Shown here: one piece after another, positions 57,163 through 64,000 of the stretch
Position numbering within the stretch: position 1 is the first letter of the stretch
Layout of the letters: the number at the start of each line of letters is the position of its first letter
Assembly (NCBI GenBank): GCA_030272155.1
Contig: CP126199.1
Span: 3,646,501 to 3,710,500, forward strand
DNA length: 64,000 nucleotides
Reading direction: 5' to 3'
Origin: Tetradesmus obliquus
Lineage: Eukaryota; Chlorophyta; Chlorophyceae; Sphaeropleales; Scenedesmaceae
Notes under the pieces: model-generated
What the model saw: the letters and a program-made list of their open reading frames with translations, nothing else
The model's database searches: none
What the model was told of the DNA's origin: nothing
Position numbers and translations under genes: made by a program

Positions 57163-60100
57163 GCACATGGGCAGGCAATGCAGATGGGTGTCAGGCTCGA
57201 ACCTGGGCCTACTGCACCTGCGCTTGCTGTGATGTTCAAGGAGATGATGTGGGTCTAGCTGCTGTCCGATGCAGGCCGGCGGCTGGCGCACCAGCAGCAC
57301 GCGTATGCACAACACTGCACGCATCTGTAAACCTTTTGACTGATACAGTCCCAGTACGCTCAATGATGTTGACACCTACTTCAGTTGAATGTGATCAGGA
57401 TGCTTACAAGCCACACACGAATTCTCTGTCAGCAGCAGGCGCTGCTGCTGCTGCTGTTGATGCTGTGTTGGCCAAGCAGCTGGACGCATCATATCCTGCA
57501 ACTTTCAGCCCCACCTCATGTGCAAATGTCGCACCGCCGCCATCCCAGAAGCGTGCAGAGTTGTGCGCTTTAGGGTTCATCATGTCCCAGGAGATGAACA
57601 GCCAGTTCTCATCAGATGCATCCTCACTCCAGGTGGGTGAGGGCTTGGCAGATGCAGCAAACCAGGGACCCTGCAAGGGAGTGTTGTTGTTTTGGCGGCA
57701 CGTCCACCAAGGTTTTGCTTGCAGAAAACTAGTTGGATGTGCTTCTCCATTGTTGAAAGCTGCTGTGGCTGGGCAGCAGCAGCCAAATAAAGTACTCAGC
57801 TGCATCAAGTTGCGCTGCCTGGTAGCTTCCCAGCATTGCTAAAATGGGCACACATGCATGGCCACCCCACGTGTAACACTGCATACAGCACAGAGATCAC
57901 CCGCTAGCAGTCACTACCCTCTTCACAATGCAGCTCGCAAGATCTGCCTGATGAAGATATCAATGATACACCTATAAAACCCTGGAGCCGCACGATACAG
58001 AGTGCCAATATAGATATTAATGCTCACTCACCTTTGCCCCTGAGTAGCCCAGTGAAATGCTGGCACACACCGATGTGCTGTCTGATGTGTCGCAGTACGT
58101 GCTGTCCTCGGAGGAGCCCGCAACAAGCACGTTGAGCACCTGCTGCTGCGTTGACAGCGCTGCAACTGAAGGTTGGCTCGCAAGTGCCTTCAAGCAGGTC
58201 ACGCCAGCGGTGCTGACGCTGTTGTGTGTGCAGGACTGGGGCACAGGGCAGGGACGGCGTAACGCCATACAGGCAGCAGGTGGTAAAAGGCACAGCTAAG
58301 AGGTAGGAATGTGGCCATACGTGGTATGCAGTGCTTTATTGGCTGGACGCAGGGCGTCTGCCTCAGTCAGGTGCAGGGGTGTGTGTAGGCACCTGCCAGT
58401 GCACATACTTTCACCATTGCTGCTGCTGCTGCTGCTTCTGCTTCTGCTGCTGCTGCTGGGCACATCTCTGCTGGCAGCTGCGCTGCATGCAGCCTGCGTC
58501 CGCGCACCTGCCACGCCTGCAGCGAGGGCAGCAGCAGGTAGGGGTGCTGATGCACATCTGACCGCACCTCCAGCAGCTTGAACCTGCAGCAAACAAACTC
58601 TCCGTCAACAATGTGACACATGCATGGGCGGTGACCAAACAAATGCACCAACCTCAGTGCGCTGATTACGCAGCACGCACAGAACATGTCAGGCACTCAC
58701 TGTATGGCTGTGCCTGCATACAGCTTGTTGTTTGTTGCTGCCTAGCATGCTGTGGCGTTTCAGCCAGACAGAAAGTTTCCATGCATGACAAAAACAGGAC
58801 AATCCGTGCTGTACATGCACAAAAGGTCCCGTACATAGTCATTGCCCTAGCAAGTGCACCGCCAGCAGTGTGTGATGCCATATGTAACTCTTTCACCTCG
58901 CAGGCACTCACTGTATGGCTGTCCCTGTGTACAGCTTGTTAGCCACATCCACTAGCCGCTGCCCTGCCTGCAGAGCGTCCCAGTCAGCAGGCGGCAGCAG
59001 CACGCCATCCCGCTTGAACCTCAGGCCTGCAACACAACGACAGCAGCAAGTGCGGCAGCGCTGTAGGAATCACTTGCTGTCAACGTATTCACATGCTGCT
59101 TGCATAGAGATGCATCTGCACAAGGGGTGCTAAGTGCAAGGCTGTACAGACGAAGTCGAGCATCCATGGGCCAGCTGCTTCAAAACCTTCCGATTCAGTG
59201 ATAAAACGCAGCAAGATGACGCCAGCGGCTGCGCAGTGCACGTGATCTCTTAAAGTTAGGATGCAAGCACACTACATATACAGACAGTTCCCAGGCTGCA
59301 GCACTCACAATGGAACACCACAGGCACAGTCAGCGGCTTGAAAGTGGCCAAGCTTGCGGCACTTGATGCCGTGCGAGCAGCAGAACAATCCACAGGCCCT
59401 AAAAGCACACCCGCTAAGCCTGATGGGCTCCAGCTGCGCATGCTACACAGCATGTCAGTTAGGCTCTGCAGTTTTGCTGCGCTGCCAGACCCCGGGGTCA
59501 GGCCTGCTGTTGCTGCTGCCGGCTGCGTGGCGGCGGCAGTGCTGCTGCTGCCGGCGCGGCTGGCGGGCGCGGGCGCGGCGCCTGTCATTTGCGACAGTAG
59601 CGCATTGGTGAGATCCGCTGCATCATTTGCACGCAGCCGGCGGCTGGCAGCACCAGCACGGACGAATTCAAACTCTTTCTGCTGCTGTTGCTGCTGCTGT
59701 TGCTGGAGGCGCCTGCCGCGTTGCTGCTGCTGCTGCTGCTGCTGTGGTCTGCTACTGCTGGCCACACCCTGGCGCTCTGTGGCGTCTTTGCTTGCCTGTC
59801 GCCTGTACCATGCATTCAGCTGCTGCAGGTCCAGCAGCTGCTGTACCTCAGCCTGCAGCTGATCTGGATCAACGCTTTCGTATGACACGCTACCGCTGCT
59901 GCTGAACTCGCGCAGCAGCTGCAGCAGCGCACTGCTGCGCGAGAAGCGCAGGTAGCTGAGGATATCCTGCGCCACCCGGATGAAGGGGCTTAGGTCCACG
60001 CTGCTGCTGCTGCTGCTGCCGCTACCGAGCCTGCTGCCGGTTGTGCTGCTTGCTTTCACAGCAGCAGCTGCTGCTGCTGGTGTTGCCACTGGCCGGTCAG

Positions 60101-60880
60101 CCCGTGTCACAGCAGTCGGCCCACTCAGGGGCGCAGCTGCATGCATGTCAGCCTGTCCAATCATCAAAGATTTAGCTGATGAGGCCTGGCTGGCTATGAT
60201 GCCTGCTGGCTGCGCATTTGCTGCTGCATCTGCTTGGGTCTGCAGGAGCTGCAGGAAGCTGCGAGTAGCAGCTGCTGTTATGACGTCGCTGTCGTTGTAG
60301 GTGCTGTAAAGCTCCACTACCCAGGCTGCACAGTGGATCAAAGGATGCAGCAAATAAGCGTGTTAGCAATGAGTGTTGAGGCGGCAATACGTCAGGCTGT
60401 GTCGTCCCTGCTGTCGCTCAGTTGCAAGACACTTGGCTGGTGGCAATTGCTGGGCAAGTGTAGAAGTGCAGCTCAGAGTCTGCAGGCTCCCATTGGCATA
60501 GCAGGCCGTCAAATTAGGCCAAGGTTGCACGCAGCTGTTCCCAGATACATAGTATGCAACTTCTGCACTGGCCGAAAGCACCTGACTAAGCACACTGCTT
60601 TCAAACACGGCTGCTGCCCACCTGGTGTGTCGCGTGATGCCAGCAGCTGCTCAGCTGCTGCACTGCCTGGTGGTGGCAGCTGCTGCTGGCCCCCTTGCCA
60701 GCTGCTGCTCTGATGCTGCTGAATGGCTGAACGCGCCTTGTTCTTCGACACTGACACGCCTATGAGTGCTGCGACTCCTGCTGCACATGCCACCATGACT
60801 GTGCCAACAATGAGCCATTTCCAGCGGTGTTTGCTGCCCTTGCTGTTGGCCCAAGGCCAGCAGCTTTGACGCTTTAGCAT
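56359..60880 (-). CDS. Type II membrane-anchored M43-like (pappalysin) metalloprotease, 3' end unresolved
   Basis: Exons 60880-60622, 60325-59309, 59026-58912, 58583-58508, 58235-58032, 57670-57515, 57125-56981, 56789-56647 join in frame for 705 codons. Residues about 19-46 (WKWLIVGTVMVACAAGVAAL) follow basic residues: an uncleaved signal anchor placing the catalytic part in the lumen or outside. A long Gln/Ser/Ala-rich stalk follows. The catalytic part begins at VPVVFH and continues with QQVLNVLVAG and SISLGY, as in M43. The zinc site HECGHYLGLMH (608-618) fits HExxHxxGxxH, with the intron between Glu609 and Cys610. Then CDMLGADDVADTP, the M43 GDxVxDTP motif. DNIWNLQ lies where the Met-turn (NYMDY) is expected, but no Met is seen. 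Reading on without splicing ends at 56359; a further exon is equally possible. Gametolysin (M11) is a less likely alternative. Confidence 0.78.
58691..58940 (-). repeat. Exon-end duplication in the metalloprotease gene
   Basis: The donor and last coding bases of exon 3 (58902-58940) recur at 58691-58729, offset 211 bp, in the following intron, with a few mismatches. The donor GTGAGT is kept. Confidence 0.85.
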
Positions 60881-63254
60881 ACTTGCTGGGCCGAAGAGCT
60901 TCTATCTGCCCACGACAGAGCGCCACGGCGGGCGTGGCATGGTTTTGGGCTCAGCTCCTATTGCTGGTACTGCTGCTGCTGCTGCTCTCACGCCTGCATG
61001 AGCCGTGTGTCTCGGCAGTAGATACTTGATGAATTATATTCAATTTCGTCCGACTCAACAGCTACAAAGGTTTCTCATCAGTCGCGCGCCCGCGATTTGG
61101 TCACTGCTTTCAGTGCAATTCGGTGTAAAGGCAAGAGCCGCACTGTTTCGTTGCCACCTACAGCACTGGTCGGTAGCTCAAGATCAGCACAGGGAGCCAC
61201 TGCAAAGTGTGAGACTCTGGTTGCACTGGAGATTTGCTGCCTGTCACATAACCGGCTGGAACATCGCGGAAGCACCACATGGCTCAACAAAGCGCCCGCT
61301 TTCCACAAGCAAATGTACTGCCAACAATGATGCAAGCGGCGAGACGGCCGGTTGACGGTACTTCAAGGTACGAACCTTCTAAGTCAATTGTCATCACTTC
61401 AGTGACAGGCACATGGAAGCTCCCTGGCCAGCCCGACAAAGCACACAAAGTGCAAATTGGGGAGTCTCAACTCCGTATCCCGGACGATTGTTTCCTTGCG
61501 TGTGTGCGAGGCACGCGCCATTTCGCATGCACGCATGGGTGCAAGTGCTGAGCCACGTGGACAGTGCACTGTCACAGTTGTTGCCTGGTATGAAGCCATC
61601 CGGCCACCCACCCACCCCTCCCAGCCCCTACGAGGCACTTCATTACCTTTAGTTACATTGGAAAGTATCTTTTCGTGACGTGCGATCGGGAAACACCTGC
61701 CTGCAAACTCTGGCAAAGTCGAAACCCACAGGACAAAACATTGACCCTGGCGAAGAGAGGCACAACTGGACGTCGTAAGTTGCACATTTGCTTAAGCACA
61801 TTGCCTAATAGTCTACGCGGCAGCATATCTGGCCTGATTCGACGTATTTAGCGAATGTTACTGCCATTTGTCGCTCTGCAATGCCTGCGCCTCGCGCCCT
61901 CAAAGTTCAGCTATATTACTGGGTTGAGCCTTATAGTGCAATGAGCCCGTGTGGCTCGTCGCAGCTCCAGTGGATTCGGAGCAATCGGAGTCGGAAGAGC
62001 CCTAGCGATTCAGAAACGGCGTCTGAACGTGGCTTTGAAGGGTTTTGGTTCTTACAGCTAGCAAAGTAATGACGGGCTGTGTCAAAGTCCAGCTGTGTAA
62101 TCCCATGATTTGGTACAGCACCAAGCAAATAACTCTTAATCTTTTGAATCGTATTCATGGCACGCACGTGCAATGACCAGACGCAAAATGCAGCACAAGA
62201 AAGATTCCGGGCAGCTGCAGTATACCAGGCAGTGATGTGCTACGAGGCATGATTACCTGTGTTCAGGATTAATTTGAGCTCTTCGTGAGTTTTGCAGTGA
62301 AATAACTGCACGCCACCTCTGGCAAAGTCAAAACCCACGCCTCGAAACACATGCGGCCATTGAACCTGGCATAGCAGCGACCTTGCGGGCTGTAAATCTC
62401 CAGACATGAAACCTTACGTAATTAAATACGCAAAACACAGCGTTCTGGGCCTGCTGCAACGTATCCAGCAACTGTTACTGCCGTTCAACGATTTGCAATG
62501 CCAGGCCCCCCCCCGCACTTGAGTTGAGGATATAATGCCGGAAGACAAGTTTAAGCACCTTGGCCACAGGAGCGCCGTCTGAGCCTCAGCGAAACCTGAG
62601 CAATTCACGGGATACGAGCAGGTGTAATGCCGAGCCAACTACACCACCCACCCTACCGCGCCCGCAAAAATGTCACCCACCCCTTTCCATGGGTTACAGC
62701 AGCGTGCCAAAAAAGTAACGCTGGCCGGAAGGCCACAGTCTCCGTCCTCATTCTATTCGTCCGGGTACAAACGGTGCTTGGCACCTCACACTCAACAACC
62801 CTGCAGCTATTGTAAATATCAAGGATCAGAGCAGGCATTGCTGCATTGCTGCAGTCAAGTGCCCTGACGTGTAACCGCAGGTGTACCATCAGAACCTCAG
62901 CCATCAGCAGCCACCCGCCAGATGGTGATGCTAATTGAGCCGTGCACTCAAAGACCTGCCAGTGCCCATTACCATGCAATTGACATGAAGTATACGCTGC
63001 GCACAGCACCATGTACAGCTGTTCACATGCACAATGCAATGCCTGCCTGCAGGCATCAACCACCCTGCACTTGATAGCAATCTCACAGCATCCGCCACGG
63101 CTGCACTTGCATCGCACACAGCCTGGCTGCAGTGTGTGCGCTGCTCGCCGCCCACCGCTGCCACTGCCAGCCGCAGTGGCTGTTACCCATCACTAAACAT
63201 TAACTACTAAATTGCTGCTGCTGCTGCTGCGGCTGCCGCCGCCGCTGCTGCTGC
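60881..63254. other. Intergenic between metalloprotease and CCT2
   Basis: No recognisable gene. It holds the protease promoter and the CCT2 3' flank. Two diverged segments about 610 bp apart resemble each other (CTGGCAAAGTC at 61711 and 62319; GTTACTGCC at about 61858 and 62471), so an old duplication is likely. A CTG/CGG run lies at about 63213-63255, just past the CCT2 stop. Confidence 0.5.
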
Positions 63255-64000
63255 TCAGCCGCTTCTTTGCCGCGGTGCGCAGCGGATGATGTCATCCACG
63301 CGCAGGATCATTTCTGCTGCCTCTGTGGCGCTCAGCAGCACCTGCGGCACCAGCACAGCACCAGCAGCACAGTTGTGCGTGAGAACAAGCAGCACAGCAA
63401 CAAGGAACCCAACCCCTACTACACATGTGCTTTGTAAAAAGCAAGCCAGTGGCTCAACGCACCGCGCACATAGTACTACGGCAGGCTGTGGCCCGCGACT
63501 TGCATAGCACGCGAGCAGATGTGTACCCAATGGCATGTTGACATACAGAGACTGCAACCAGGTTTCAGGTGCACGTCAGCATTCTAGCAACAGCGTCTGC
63601 TGATCATGCGTTCAACTACAACAGTGACAAACACCGCATGTGGCCAACCGCCTGTATCATGTCACATGATGTTTGATGCATGTATCGTCAGCCGCCGCAC
63701 CTGCGGCTTGACCTTGAAGCTCTCATAGATGCCCAGCTTTTGATCCCCCAACCAGGCGTGTGTGCTCATGTGATGTGCCTATCAGTTGCACACCCCATGC
63801 CATTCATGATGCCGCACCTGCTGCTTGACCTTGAAGCTCTCGTAAATGCCCAGCTTTTTATGCCCCCAACCAAGTGTGTGTGCTCATGTGATGTGCCTAA
63901 CCCACGCACACCTCATGCCATGCATGATGGCGCACCTGCTGCTTGACCTTGAAACTCTCGTAGATGCCCAGCTTTTGCTGTCCCCAACCAAGAGTGTGTG
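63255..64000 (-). CDS. CCT2: Chaperonin CCT subunit beta, C-terminal end (gene continues beyond window)
   Basis: Two exons are visible: 63977-63936 (QKLGIYESFKVKQQ) and 63341-63255 (VLLSATEAAEMILRVDDI, then IRCAPRQRSG and TGA). Together they match the C-terminus of CCT2 (LLSATEAAEMILRVDEI...CAPR in plants), the beta subunit of the cytosolic TRiC/CCT chaperonin that folds actin and tubulin. The small exon is present three times in tandem; the copy at 63977-63936 is taken as functional because only it keeps an acceptor (GGGGACAG). Splicing is phase 0. The remaining subunit lies to the right of the window. Confidence 0.92.
63701..63977 (-). repeat. CCT2 penultimate exon, three tandem copies
   Basis: 42-bp exon copies at 63977-63936, 63859-63818 and 63742-63701 sit in units of about 118 bp. 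All keep the GTGCG donor; in the two downstream copies the acceptor CAG is changed to CAT or to the GAT of GGGGGATC. The copies differ by one to a few bases (one has Lys-Pro-Gln for Lys-Gln-Gln). Confidence 0.93.

Overview
This window looks like nuclear DNA of a green alga. The evidence is intron-rich genes with GTGAGT/GTGAGC donors and (T/C)GCAG acceptors, plant-type gene families (RR-TZF zinc fingers, a GNOM/GBF1 ARF-GEF), and pervasive CAG/CTG triplet runs that encode poly-Ala and poly-Gln or sit in introns. A chlorophyte, perhaps of the Sphaeropleales, is my inference. No prokaryotic or viral features are present. Exon coordinates were derived by hand from reading frame, splice signals and remembered family alignments. 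Most models close in frame.

Layout. (1) 1-2385 (-): RR-TZF CCCH zinc-finger gene A, 3' end outside the window. (2) 3048-~9887 (-): NOM1/Sgd1, a nucleolar MIF4G/MA3 ribosome-biogenesis factor. (3) 10719-12057 (+): NDUFA8, a complex I CHCH subunit. (4) 13655-16415 (+): RR-TZF gene B. (5) 16416-20827: no recognisable gene. (6) 20828-23115 (-): unknown protein with AT-hook-like, acidic and RGG/Gln-rich regions and a transit-like N-terminus. (7) 23708-40103 (+): a 27-exon GNOM/GBF1-type Sec7 ARF-GEF of 1869 residues. (8) 43210-45952 (-): F-box-like leucine-rich-repeat protein. (9) 49787-53179 (-): RR-TZF gene C, close paralogue of A. (10) 56359-60880 (-): membrane-anchored M43-like metalloprotease. 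(11) 63255-64000 (-): C-terminal end of the chaperonin subunit CCT2. The rest is intergenic.

The genes are unrelated housekeeping and regulatory loci, not a pathway cluster. The exception is the three RR-TZF genes, which look like local family expansion.

The most unusual property is at the DNA level. At least 19 times, in six different genes, a short segment (about 25-270 bp), nearly always spanning an exon-intron boundary, has been copied into the adjoining intron, once to six times over. The ARF-GEF alone carries eleven such events, including a five-copy ~140-bp array of the start of the exon that encodes the catalytic Sec7 glutamate. Copies usually keep one splice signal and have lost the other, or carry stops or frameshifts. 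A second recurrent feature is CTG-triplet runs lying directly against 3' splice sites.
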